Shown here: piece after piece, positions 1 to 9,589 of the stretch | Position numbering within the stretch: the first letter of the stretch is position 1 | How the letters are laid out: every line of letters begins with the position of its first letter | Assembly: GCA_964017045.1 (NCBI GenBank) | Contig: OZ024799.1 | Span: 33,533,736 to 33,597,735, forward strand | DNA: 64,000 bases | Direction of reading: 5' to 3' | DNA from: Omphiscola glabra | Lineage: Eukaryota > Mollusca > Gastropoda > Lymnaeidae | Notes under the pieces: model-generated | The model's input: only the letters and a program-made list of their open reading frames with translations | What the model was told of the DNA's origin: nothing | Database searches by the model: none | Position numbers and translations under genes: made by a program

Positions 1-200
1 GTGAGTGAGTCAAAGCTTTGGGCGTGTGAGTTTGAGTCGGGTGGTGTGAAGGAGAACGTTAGCCATGGGTTTGTTGAGGCGGTGCAAGAGGTTACATGTA
101 TATAAAAGAAATAGGAAATGATTGAGAGGCTGTCATGTTTATTTACCCTTGTGACTCCCTCGCCTTTTTTTTCCTTCAAAACGCCATTGCTTATCTTTTT

Positions 201-762
201 CTTTCTTCTGCCTTGTGTGTCCTCCCATCTCGCCGACACAATATTCGTTTCTTTCTTCAGCATTGTGTGTCCTCCCATCTCGTGGACACAATATTCTTTT
301 CTTTATTCTGCCTTGTGTGTCCTCCCATATTGTGGACACAATATTCTTCTCTTTATTCTGCCTTTTGTGCCCTCCCATCTTTTCTTTATTCTGCCTTGTG
401 TGCCCTCCCATCTTTTCTTTCTTCTATCTTGTGTGTCCTCCCATCTTTGCTTTATTCTTCCTTGTGTGTCCTCCCATCTTTCCTTTCTTCTGTCTGGCGT
501 GTCCTCCATCTTTTCTTTATTCTTCCTTGTGTGTCCTCCCATCTTTCCTTTCTTCTGTCTGGCGTGTCCTCCCATCTTTTCTTTATTCTTCCTTGTGTGT
601 CCTACCATCTTTTCTTTATTCTGCCTTGTGTGTCCTTCCATCTTTTCTTTATTCTGCCTTGTGTGTCCTTCCATCTTTTCTTTATTCTGCCTTGTGTGTC
701 CTTCCATCTTTTCTTTATTCTGCCTTGTATGTCCTCCCATCTAGTGGACACAATATTCTTTG
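201..762. repeat. 33-bp minisatellite with 50-bp variant units at both ends
   Basis: Tandem copies of a pyrimidine-rich unit that begins CTTGTGTGTCCTCCCATCTT. Unit starts at 212, 262, 312 and 362 are spaced 50 bp; from 362 on the spacing is 33 bp. The longer unit carries an extra block of about 17 bp containing GGACACAATATTC, and this block returns in the last unit near 742-760. Because 33 is a multiple of three, several frames stay open on both strands (up to about 216 codons); these are not believable genes because different frames are open at once and the peptides are simple repeats. Confidence 0.95.
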
Positions 763-1053
763 CATTAATCTCCCGCAGGCCGTGACGCTTATTTGCGCCC
801 CCCTCCCTCCAAGCGTATCAAATGTAAGCATGTCTTTGAGCTAGTTTCATTAAAATATTAATAATCGTTTTCTTTTCCGAGCCAATCACTCAGGATTCCG
901 ACGTATGACGTCATACAGGCGTAGTTTCATCGAGCAAGTAGGGCAAGGTGTGTAATGTGTTACCACAGCTTATAACCCTCAAAATCCTTGACTACAGACT
1001 ACTATCTTTGCAATTTTCACTCTTCCATTACCCGCTTATTTCTACAACTCCCT

Positions 1054-1055
<2 letters not shown>
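763..1055. other. Unique spacer with a CRE-like palindrome
   Basis: Non-repetitive sequence between two arrays. The one feature seen is a 14-bp perfect palindrome at 903-916, listed separately. No coding signal is seen. Confidence 0.5.
903..916. promoter_or_regulatory. Possible CRE/ATF site (perfect palindrome)
   Basis: GTATGACGTCATAC is a 14-bp perfect dyad whose core TGACGTCA is the consensus for CREB/ATF-type bZIP factors. There is no gene next to it, so any function is inferred from the motif alone. Confidence 0.3.
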
Positions 1056-1094
<39 letters not shown>

Positions 1095-1096
1095 TC

Positions 1097-1158
<62 letters not shown>

Positions 1159-1160
1159 TC

Positions 1161-1219
<59 letters not shown>
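1056..1219. repeat. (CT)n microsatellite
   Basis: Almost pure CT dinucleotide run of about 160 bp, with a few CCT or TAT interruptions. It creates Ser/Leu frames on the plus strand and Arg/Glu frames on the minus strand that have no coding meaning. Confidence 0.97.
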
Positions 1220-1221
<2 letters not shown>

Positions 1222-1274
1222 CTGCTTGTGTGTCTAACCTTTCTTCCAATCCCCAAGGGACGGGGCTGGCCGGC

Positions 1275-1382
1275 CCTAGTTGTTCCCCTCTCACCCCCTA
1301 TCGGTTCCACCCCGACACGGTGGCTCAATCCTAGTTGTTCCCCTCTCGCCCCCTATCGGTTCCACCCCGACACGGTGGCTCT
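1275..1382. repeat. 55-bp direct duplication
   Basis: Two nearly identical copies starting at 1275 and 1330, each running from CCTAGTTGTTCCCCTCTC to CACGGTGGCTC. They differ by an A/G substitution. Confidence 0.9.
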
Positions 1383-1389
1383 ATCTACC

Positions 1390-2569
1390 AGGGAACTATC
1401 TCAGTTTGTATATCCAACAGAGCTGAAACAGGGCGACCCGCTTCTCGGAAAAATAATGACATCATTTTGTTACTGGCGGCTGTTTTCGGAAGATAACGTG
1501 AGCTGTTATAGCTGTGAAGGTTTCAAGGAGTAGCAAAGAATTTTATCTGGAACCGCGGTCACGGAGTCGAATTTGTACACATTCACTTCGAGTACAAAAA
1601 TTATGAAAGTCAAACACGGTCTCAATTAAAAAAACTTTTTAAAAAAAAATATTTTTTTTTGGATAATAATTCTTGACCTCAATTGACGGCCCTAGATGCC
1701 CATTCATTACCTTGACAGGAAGTCGCGTAGTTGAATAATTACTTGACTCATCGAGTATGCTTTCCCATCAGATAATACAACATCTCTGTCAAGGTCGTAA
1801 AATTGGAGTTTTTGTTTGGATTTCGATGTCGTTTTTTTTTCCTTCTTTTTTTTTTTTGGGGGGGGGGGAAGGTTGGAGTTTGTATTTAATTTGGACTAAG
1901 AGATAAACATAAAATTACACACCAGAAAGCAAAGATCTCATTTAGAGGATTGGCCTTAAAAATATATCCGTATCTGAAGGGTGGAAAAAAACGTCACATG
2001 TAAACACCGTAACGGGTTTTCATTACGACATCACTTCGAGGTTGTTTTCATTCTTCTATAAATAGCTTCAGGCGGGTTTTTTTTTTCAGCGCGGGGCGAA
2101 GATTTGCCAGGCTGTAACTCTGACGTTTATTTACCCAATAATCTCAATGGTTGCGACCTACACAAAAAATCTCCTACAAATATATAAAAACACATTGTGA
2201 ATTTTTGTTTTTTTAAAATTCGAAATAAATATTACTTAACTAAATTTCTAATTTTTTAAAATATTTTTTTTATGCATGTATATCTGAAGCAAAATAAATG
2301 GCGAAGTCTACTACCGATTATGACGTAAACGGGTAGACATTTTATCTGGTCTAGAGAGTATATTATAGACGCGGTTGAGCAAAATCACGTGACTAGTTCA
2401 TGTAATCTCCAACAAAAAAGACTTGGAGTCGTGGTGGTATTCTATTTCCATTCTTTAAAGAATCATGTTTGGGGATAATAATGAACAATAGTTTAAATCA
2501 TTATTTTTCAAACTTTTCTTTACAGTTTTTTTTTTAAATATTATTTTTTCCCCGAACCTTCTCCCCCCA
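1390..2569. other. Unique AT-rich sequence, no gene seen
   Basis: A 1.2-kb stretch with homopolymer A and T runs and a T-run followed by a G-run at about 1849-1868. No open frame of note, no tandem array and no RNA gene recognised. Confidence 0.5.
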
Positions 2570-2612
2570 CGGGCCGGCTGGCCCCACCCAGGTTGGGATA
2601 CACTGTTTTAAA
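2570..2612. mobile_element. Solo hAT-like terminus
   Basis: The segment ends in CCAGGTTGGGATACACTG. Its reverse complement begins CAGTGTATCCCAACCTGG, the usual form of hAT inverted-repeat ends. No matching opposite end was found nearby, so this is a fragment. Confidence 0.4.
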
Positions 2613-3337
2613 TATCTTAAGTTACCATCCTCACTAGTTTACCCCAATTATAATTTATACAAAAATATATATTTAAAAATAATATTTTTTATGAGAATGG
2701 AAGAGTAGTATGGGGGGGGGGGTAAGGGGGGATATGGGGTAAACTCCGTCATGCGAGGAGTCATCGACCCAGTGGTTTTCCACCACCGGACCACAGAAAA
2801 GTCGGACTGTATGCAGGAATTTCATGTTGGTCTGGCTTATGTAATTACAAATTAAATTATTTGTCTTAAAAGTTCAAGATATTGTGGAACCAATATATTT
2901 AAAATTAGAAAAAGGAAGAAAAAAAATTGAGTTTAAAAAAAATAATTTAATTTGTATTTTTTAGTCGTTTTTCGCCACTAATGTCAAATGTTTCTTCTTA
3001 GATCTTTAAAATATCACTTCATGCACTGAAATGTGTTTTTATTGGATGTACTTCGCGATTGTTCACTGTATAGTTCTGGACCTGATGCGTGCATGGGGAA
3101 AAAAGAGGGTGAAGGTTGGGGGGGGGGGGTGAGAGGGCGTTTATTTTGGGACGTTAAATATGCAGGTGGCGCAAATAAATAATTTTTTATGAAATAAAAA
3201 AAAATATTTTAAAATCGTGCTCGTACACCAGTGAAACAAAAACAGTGAAACCTGCTTGCCGGTGTAATACTGGATGGTGACTGGGACTCACTGGGTCTCA
3301 GTCTCAGTGGTCAGCGGATTAGGGAGCAAAACAATTT
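2613..3337. other. Mostly unique spacer with a hAT-like start
   Basis: AT-rich sequence with poly-G runs near 2711 and 3119. From 2770 it reads CAGTGGTTTTCCACCACCGG, which looks like another hAT terminus, but its partner end was not located. No gene is seen. Confidence 0.4.
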
Positions 3338-4281
3338 CATCTGCCATTGAGTTGCTAAGGGCACTATTAACCAACAGTATCGTCTGTCACTGAGTTGCTA
3401 AAGGCACTGGTAACCAACAATTCCATCTGTCACAGAATTGCTAAGGGCACTGGTAACCACCAATTCCATCTGCCACAGAGCTGCTAAGGGCACTGGCAAC
3501 CAACAGTTTCATCTGTCACCTACTGAGGGCTCTGGTAACCAACAATTCCATCTGTCACAGAGTTGCTAAGGGCACTGGTAACCAACAATTCCGTCTGTCA
3601 CAGAGTTGCTAAGGGCACTGGTAACCACCAATTCCATATGCCACAGAGTTGCTAAGGGCACTGGTAACCAACAATTCCGTCTGTCACAGAGTTGCTAAGG
3701 GCACTGGTAACCACCAATTCCATATGCCACAGAGTTGCTAAGGGCACTGGTAACCACCAATTCCATATGCCACAGAGTTGCTAAGGGCACTGGTAACCAC
3801 CAATTCCATATGTCACAGAGTTGCTAAGGGCACTGGTAACCACCAATTCCATATGCCACAGAGTTGCTAAGGGCACTGGTAACCACCAATTCCATATGCC
3901 ACAGAGTTGCTAAGGGCACTGGTAACCACCAATTCCATATGCCACAGAGTTGCTAAGGGCACTGGTAACCACCAATTCCATATGCCACAGAGTTGCTAAG
4001 GGCACTGGTAACCACCAATTCCATATGCCACAGAGTTGCTAAGGGCACTGGTAACCACCAATTCCATATGCCACAGAGTTGCTAAGGGCACTGGTAACCA
4101 CCAATTCCATATGTCACAGAGTTGCTAAGGGCACTGGTAACCACCAATTCCATATGTCACAGAGTTGCTAAGGGCACTGGTAACCACCAATTCCATATGT
4201 CACAGAGTTGCTAAGGGCACTGGTAACCACCAATTCCATATGTCACAGAGTTGCTAAGGGCACTGGTAACCAACAATTAGA
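3338..4281. repeat. 43-bp minisatellite, about 22 copies
   Basis: The unit contains AGAGTTGCTAAGGGCACTGG followed by TAACCACCAATTCCATATG. Spacing was checked at 3721 and 3764 (43 bp). The first six or so units vary (one is truncated near 3520), and units become nearly identical from about 3600 on, suggesting recent expansion at the right side. The unit length is not a multiple of three and no long frame results. Confidence 0.96.
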
Positions 4282-5045
4282 CACTGGTTCTACACACAAT
4301 TTATACGTTTAATTCATTTGCCTCAATATTTTATGAATAATGTCGACGATGTGTCTGTGAGTCTATAAAAAAATTTCTCATCTGTGTCTGCCTGTGTGTC
4401 ACATATAGGAGACCTTTGCCACAACGATACACGACAACAACTTGTCACCCGCCAGTGTTTTCAAACTTGGCTAAGTTGTTATCCTGCAAGGTCACACGAG
4501 GGTGGAGGAAGGTACGGTACTCTTGATACCGTGTGGTTCACTCACTGATAACCTCCCCATTGTTCGGGAAAACAGATGACATTTCCCATGTGTTTGTCAG
4601 GACTTCACCTCGCTTATTTTGGGGGTCCGGTAATAGGGCTAATGCGACCCCACTTATCTTCTCATTTCTACGGGATGTCCCGTCAGAGTTGAGGCCCCCC
4701 CCCCACCACATCACCACACCGGCACTACCAGTGGCGCGCCCTCAGGTGCTGACAAAGGCCAAAACACCACCTACAATAGCTGAAGCCAAGGCTCTGTTTT
4801 AAATCGACCAAGTTTTTTTCCTTGTTTCTTTCTTAACATTGACAACAGCTTGATAAACAAAGGAAAAGCTGCTTGCCTATAGACTAGTTAGTACCATCTG
4901 TTTAGGAAGACAGTGGCGGATCTAAGGAAGACTCGCGGGGTTACACTGTAAATTAGATGTCGGGAAATTCACAGGGAACCATGTTAATATTGTCAAGGAT
5001 TGCCACACTGATAAATAGTTGTATCAAAATTGCGTTAAAACTGTC
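4282..5045. other. Unique spacer
   Basis: No tandem array. An 89-codon open frame at 4533-4802 has no recognisable domain and crosses a C-run, so it is not called. Around 4914 the motif CAGTGGCGGATCTAAGG appears, resembling the end of a dispersed transposon. Confidence 0.45.
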
Positions 5046-5567
5046 TGCATGTATCAGAGTGACAGGAAGGTGCATGTATCAGAGTGACAGGAGGGTGCAT
5101 GTATCAGAGTGACAGGAGGGTGCATGTATCAGAGTGACAGGGGGGTGCATGTATCAGAGTGACAGGAGGGTGCATGTATCAGAGTGATAGGAGGGTGCAT
5201 GTATCAGAGTGACAGGAGGGTGCATGTATCAGAGTGACAGGAGGGTGCATGTATCAGAGTGACAGGAGGGTGCATGTATCAGAGTGACAGGAAGGTGCAT
5301 GTATCAGAGTGACAGAGGGTGCATGTATCAGAGTGATACGAGGGTGCATGTTTCAGAGTGACATGAGGGTGCATGTATCAGAGTGACAGGAGGGTGCATG
5401 TATCAGAGTGACAGGAAGGTGCATGTATCAGAGTGACAGAGGGTGCATGTATCAGAGTGATACGAGGGTGCATGTTTCAGAGTGACATGAGGGTGCATGT
5501 ATCAGAGTGACAGGAGGGTGCATGTATCAGAGTGACAGGAGGGTGCATGTATCAGGGTTAAAGGCGG
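5046..5567. repeat. 25-bp minisatellite, about 21 copies
   Basis: The unit is built around TGCATGTATCAGAGTGACAG plus GAGGG. A block of variants (GACAGAGGG, GATACGAGGG, TTTCAGAGTGACATG) occurs twice, near 5300-5370 and 5430-5490, so several units were duplicated together. The array stops about 70 bp before the left target duplication of the MULE. Confidence 0.95.
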
Positions 5568-5634
5568 GTATATGTACTAAATTGAAATGGGGTGTTATTC
5601 AGCGGATCTAAAAACTTGGAGAAAGACATCCATT

Positions 5635-5644
5635 GGATTGACGA
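5635..5644. repeat. Left target-site duplication of the MULE
   Basis: GGATTGACGA, identical to 9580-9589. The neighbouring bases outside and inside differ, so the match is exactly 10 bp long. Confidence 0.7.
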
Positions 5645-5649
5645 TTGTA

Positions 5650-5895
5650 GAAAAAAAAGTCACAGGAAAAAAAGTAAAAGAAAAAAGTCACAGGAAAAAA
5701 AGTCACAGGAAAAAAGTCACAGAAAAAAAGTCACAGAAAAAAAGTTACAAGAAAAAAGTCACAGGAAAAAAGTCACAAAAAAAAAGTCACAAGAAAAAAA
5801 GTCACAGGAAAAAAAGTCACAAGAAAAAAAGTCATCGGAAAAAAGTCACAAGAAAAAAAGTCATGGGGAAAAAGTCACAAGAAAAAAAGTCACAA
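5650..5895. repeat. Left terminal array (GTCACAGGAAAAAA)n
   Basis: About 17 copies of a 14-15-bp unit, GTCAC(A/G)(A/G)GAAAAAA, with small A-tract length changes. It is the inverted counterpart of the arrays at 8831-8970 and 9413-9579. Lys/Ser-rich frames across it are artefacts. Confidence 0.93.
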
Positions 5896-5929
5896 AATAT
5901 GTTTCATATAAACTCCTTATGTGTGGGTT

Positions 5930-6410
5930 TGTGGCTTTGTTCCACAAATGCTTTTACATGGTTTGACCAAACTTGGCACATATATCCATCATTATCCAGA
6001 AGCAAATACTGGGAGGGGAGGGGTATGAACTTTTTATAACATTCCTTTTGGGGCCGGGGGCCCAAAATGTCGTTTTTTCCTACATAAGCTCTAAATAAGC
6101 ATAAATAAAATTAACAACAAATACTCCTACACGAATAAATGGCTATTGACCAAACTTAGTATACATAAAGATGATTATCCATATTCAAATACCGAAGGTT
6201 ACTGAACTCATAATAATCATTAGCTCTCCCTCCCTCCCTTATATGAGCTATATAAATACCAATATGCGTAATACTCTTACATGAATAGATGGATATTGAC
6301 CAAATTTAGTACACATACACTTTATGAGCCTCGGCTCGATAGTTTGCTGATTTTCTTAAGTACTAGTAGTAGTACACATACACTTGATTATCCATATTTA
6401 AATACCGAAG
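5930..6410. repeat. Three diverged subterminal repeats of the MULE
   Basis: Each copy carries a TTGACCAAAC-type core (5964, 6148 and, as GACCAAAT, 6298), then an ACATA segment, then ATTATCCA and an AATACCG or AATACTG segment. Similarity is patchy, which suggests old duplications within the element. Confidence 0.6.
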
Positions 6411-6424
6411 GAAAATGGTATCCT

Positions 6425-6555
6425 ACTTGGAAATGGGATCCCATGGGGTCTCAATTAGTTCGGGATCCCAAAGGGGTCGTAATCCCATTAGGATATGGGA
6501 TGCCATTTGGACAAGGGATCCCAATTGGGTCGGGATCCAAATGGGATCCTAGCAA
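6425..6555. repeat. Degenerate GGGATCCCA-rich block, left copy
   Basis: Repeated GGGATCCCA, GGGATGCCA and GGATCCAAATGGGATCC words at irregular spacing. A longer version occurs at 9095-9365; both lie just inside a right-type terminus. Confidence 0.75.
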
Positions 6556-6559
6556 AATG

Positions 6560-6612
6560 TGTGTATTTTTTCCGTGACTTATTTTCTTGTGACTTTATTT
6601 CCGCTCACCAAA
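6560..6612 (+). mobile_element. Internal copy of the MULE right terminus
   Basis: Ends GACTTTATTTCCGCTCACC, nearly identical to the element's outer right end at 9561-9579 (one A/T difference). It is preceded by a GGGATCCCA-rich block and a CCTAGCAAAA word, as the outer end is. It points to a nested or tandem second copy of the family. Confidence 0.6.
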
Positions 6613-6922
6613 TTACCATGCTAGGTCTGGAAGGCCCGAAACATAATATTATCAAAAGAAACAATCCCCTCTATCTAATGATGTGACACTCTCTTAACAT
6701 TAACTCACCCCCCCCCCCTTAAAATAACATCAATTTCCGTCAATCCTATAAGATACTTTAACAACAATGGAGCTCGGCCTGTACCTCCATCCCAGTCATT
6801 TGTGATAAATAGAAGAAGAAAAAGTTGTAATTCATTTGGATTTTGGTAGCACGACCGTATCGCTGTGGCAAACCAATTCCATAAATGTAGATTTTGTAAA
6901 ATATCACCGTTATTTATTTGCC

Positions 6923-7602
6923 ATGGAAATTATTGACAGTAATAAGCGTGGATCAAAATTATGCTTAAATGGTTTTATGTATACCAAGCATGCAGTTCGC
7001 AAAACCAAAATATGGTGGAAATGTGTGCAACGATCAAGTGGTCATTGTCCGGGCAGTTTGACGACAAATCTTGACAAAGAAAACCCAGAGGAAGGTGAAC
7101 CCCACAACCATGCTTCAGATGAGACTCACGTTCGTCTCGCCAAAGTGCGCAATGCAATGAAAGACCGTACAGCTATCACACAAGACAAACCAGCTGAGAT
7201 CCATGCGCATGGTTTAAGCAATTGTGATAATGATGTTCGTGTACTTCTACCGTCTGCGGACACATGTAAGCGTACTCTACGAAACCAACGGCCTACACCC
7301 TAGTACCACGTCTACTTCAAGATCTAGGCGAACTTCCCATTGAGTTTACTCATACGGTAGGGCCAAACCCTGAACAGTTTCTTCCATACGATGACGGGCC
7401 AAACTGCAGCAATAGAATTTTAGTCTTTGGTTCCAGTCAAAGCGTGAAAATTTTTGCAGATTCCGAAACAGTGTTCATGGGTGGCAACTTTGTTATGGCT
7501 CAAATATTTTATGTCCAACTTTATGTCATTCGTGTACCCTTCGAGGAGACAAGTGTTACTTCTATGTATGCTCTCCCGAAGTTGTTCCTCCCAATGTTTT
7601 AA
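6923..7602 (+). pseudogene. Broken FLYWCH-domain MULE transposase
   Basis: Not functional. The first part (6923-7303) encodes a FLYWCH zinc finger: an aromatic-rich start (NGFMYTKH), WWKC, a second Cys eight residues on, then HNH, giving the four expected metal ligands. I start at 6923 because the conserved part begins there; the frame is open upstream to 6836 without similarity. Homology then continues in another frame from about 7300 (LPIEFTHTVGPNPEQFL, YDDGP, FVMAQIFYVQLYVIRVP) to a stop at 7600-7602, so there is a frameshift near 7295. In the second part the motif FMGGNF stands where MULE transposases carry the first catalytic aspartate (usually MDG), so that residue is lost. The rest of the catalytic domain is missing, replaced by hAT sequence. 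Family assignment is from motifs recalled, not from a search. Confidence 0.75.
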
Positions 7603-7768
7603 ATATCTTGTTACATCTAATACATTTAGCTGAAAGATTGTCTGTAGCATTCAAGAAATAATGCCACACTGATGTCTTTGTTTCCGATAGTTTCATATGC
7701 TTTTCAAATTTTGGTTTCTTTTTTTCATGGTCCCCCTTTCTTTCTATCCACCTCGGAAAATAAATCAT
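7562..7768 (-). pseudogene. BED-type zinc finger fragment of a hAT transposase
   Basis: On the minus strand the 68-codon frame reads SVWHYF (residues 33-38), then AKCIRCNKIFKTLGGTTSGEH. This follows the BED finger pattern: an aromatic pair, CxxC (residues 49 and 52), GGTTS, then His. The frame stops right after the first His, so the second His and the whole catalytic region are missing. It lies where the MULE homology ends, so the junction of the two elements is about 7560-7600. BED fingers are typical N-terminal DNA-binding domains of hAT transposases. Confidence 0.65.
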
Positions 7769-8534
7769 AAAAAAAAAATATTAATTCAATCGAATTGGTT
7801 TGACGTGTAAAACTTTTTTTAATGTTTAAATTGTCATGTTTGAATAATTGCGGTACAGACAATTTGGGACATTCAGACATGTACATTTTGGCTAAGTACG
7901 GTACAGACAAACTTGGAAATTCAGCCTGAGACAAACTAGCTAGAAAATCAATTATGAGTTAAATGTAAATTATTAATATTATTATCACAAAATAGAAGTA
8001 GCATTATTTTTCTGTGTCTAAATTTAAGGTATTGAATTACCAAAATACGGATTTACTCATATTTTTTAATGTGTATGTTTTTTGGCACAATTAAAAGAAA
8101 TCAAGCAATCAAAAAAAAATTAAATTAAAAGTTGACCCCGTGATTTGAGTAATGCACCATAACAAAGGATTACCTCCCGTACATTCACGTGGTGACTCGT
8201 CTCCACTTACACACTACACAAGCACGATGAAAAAACAAAACTAATCACAACGTCATGATCCTTGACAAATAAGAGAGTACACAGAACGGTCGGCTTTCTT
8301 TGAAATTGAGATACGTGGTGTGATGGATTTGCACATCTCATAAAATATTGCTATGTCTTGCTTTAACTACCACGTGAAAACTAAGAAAATCTATTTATTT
8401 TAAAATTGAAAATGAAATCCGGGGTTATCGAAAATCTCGGTTTTCATAAATCCAATCCCGGTATTTTCGAGCATGAATTATGGTCCGGTATTCCGGTATT
8501 TTCGAAATTCGGGATCCCCGTTTGCGACCCCTAG
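7562..8534 (-). mobile_element. Partial hAT element inside the MULE
   Basis: On the minus strand the segment begins at about 8534 with CTAGGGGTCGCAAACGGGGA, followed by CCGGTATTTTCGAAA-type subterminal words, and carries a BED finger about 0.8 kb further in. Terminus, GGGATCC-rich subterminal and BED finger together fit the 5' part of a hAT element. The other end and the catalytic domain are absent. Confidence 0.5.
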
Positions 8535-8700
8535 TATTAATAGTGACCACTGAAAAAAATTCCTGACATATAAATATTAAGCTCCTAAATTAACTAATGT
8601 AGTTGTATTTTTTTTTACATTTAAATATTAACGTCTCTTTAAAACAATAAGATAATTATATTGATTAAATAAGTTGTTGCTATTACGACATGACTACCTC

Positions 8701-8998
8701 AAACTGGGTATTCTTATATATTTATTTAGGTTACGTTCATGATATTATTTCTCGTATTAATAAAAAAAAAAACATGTACATGAATGACAGTTTATAATAA
8801 ATAACTAAGAATAATAAAGAAAAACATTTAAGTGACTTTTTTCCTGTGACTTTTTTCCTGTGACTTTTTTCCTGTGACTTTTTTCCTGTGACTTTTTTCC
8901 TGTGACTTTTTTCCTGTGACTTTTTTCCTGTGACTTTTTTCCTAACAAAATTTGTGACTTTTTTTCCGTGAAACTGGGTATTCTTATATAGTTATTTA
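8701..8998. repeat. 28-bp direct repeats flanking a GTGAC array
   Basis: AAACTGGGTATTCTTATATA followed by a TTATTTA segment occurs at 8701 and again at 8971, differing at one or two positions. The 242 bp between include the array at 8831-8970. It is a local duplication or a trace of an insertion. Confidence 0.8.
8831..8970. repeat. Internal (CCTGTGACTTTTTT)n array
   Basis: About eight almost perfect 14-bp units, then CCTAACAAAATTTGTGAC. It is in the same orientation as the element's right terminal array and more regular than it. Confidence 0.93.
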
Positions 8999-9094
8999 CA
9001 CTAGGGGAGACAATGCAGTGTTGATCGATTGCGGAGTTATCCCATACCTATCAAGCAGTGTCTAGTGTGCTATATTTGTTGTTTGATAACTGGG

Positions 9095-9365
9095 TTTTAA
9101 CCGGGATCCGTATGACCATCGGAATCCCATTTGGAAACGATATGGACTCCGAATCGGAAGCAGATCCCAAGGGGGTGATACAAATGGGATCCCAAACGGG
9201 ATACAAATAGGATCCCAAACGGGATCCACATGGGATCCGATTTGGAAACGGGATCCCGATCTGGTTTTCAGTCGGGAGCGGTAATCATGGGGGCTGGATT
9301 ACAATGGGATCTCAATGTTGTCGAGATCCCGATGGGATATGGGATTCCATTAGGAAACGGGATGT
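9095..9365. repeat. Degenerate GGGATCCCA-rich block, right copy
   Basis: Irregular GGGATCCCA, GGGATCCGA and GGGATACAAATGGGATCC words. It matches the block at 6425-6555 and precedes the right terminal array. Confidence 0.75.
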
Positions 9366-9412
9366 CACCACTCTTTTCAGAATTTATTTATGATATCTGA
9401 TGGCTGAATGCT

Positions 9413-9579
9413 TCTGTGACTTTTTTCCTGTGACTTTTTTTTCCTGTGACTTTATTTCCTGTGACTTTATTTCCTGTGACTTTATTTCCTGTGACTTTTT
9501 TTCCTGTGACTTTTTCTCCTAGCGAAATTTGTGACTTTTTTTACATGACTTTTTTCCTGTGACTTTTTTTCCGCTCACC
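9413..9579. repeat. Right terminal array of the MULE
   Basis: Units of CCTGTGACTTTTTT and CCTGTGACTTTATTT, one CCTAGCGAAATTTGTGAC variant, ending in TTTTTTTCCGCTCACC at the target duplication. Inverted relative to 5650-5895. Confidence 0.9.
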
Positions 9580-9589
9580 GGATTGACGA
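9580..9589. repeat. Right target-site duplication of the MULE
   Basis: GGATTGACGA directly follows the terminal CCGCTCACC and is identical to 5635-5644. Confidence 0.7.

Larger units (their letters stand above)
5645..9579 (+). mobile_element. Composite Mutator-like element (MULE) with tandem-repeat termini
   Basis: Seen: the element is bracketed by the same 10 bases, GGATTGACGA, at 5635-5644 and 9580-9589. Its left end is an array of GTCACAGGAAAAAA units (5650-5895) and its right end is the inverted form, CCTGTGACTTTTTT units (9413-9579), ending in CCGCTCACC. Between them lie degenerate GGGATCCCA-rich blocks (6425-6555 and 9095-9365), three diverged copies of a roughly 150-185-bp unit (anchored by GACCAAAC or GACCAAAT at 5964, 6148 and 6298), and a FLYWCH/MULE transposase relic. 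Known: Mutator-like elements make 8-11-bp target duplications and often have long inverted repeats. Inferred: this was one transposition unit, now disabled and invaded by a hAT element. The outermost bases of the two ends match only partly. Confidence 0.75.

Noticed and set aside
118..844. Cys/Leu-rich frames of about 210 codons as a secreted protein
   Set aside because: Three plus frames and two minus frames are open over the same 33-bp array.
3338..4281. CRISPR-like array
   Set aside because: Units are contiguous 43-bp copies without unique spacers; this holds for all arrays here, and the DNA is eukaryotic.
5587..6039. Lys-rich protein of 150 residues
   Set aside because: Translation of the GTCACAGGAAAAAA terminal array of the MULE; a second frame is open in parallel.
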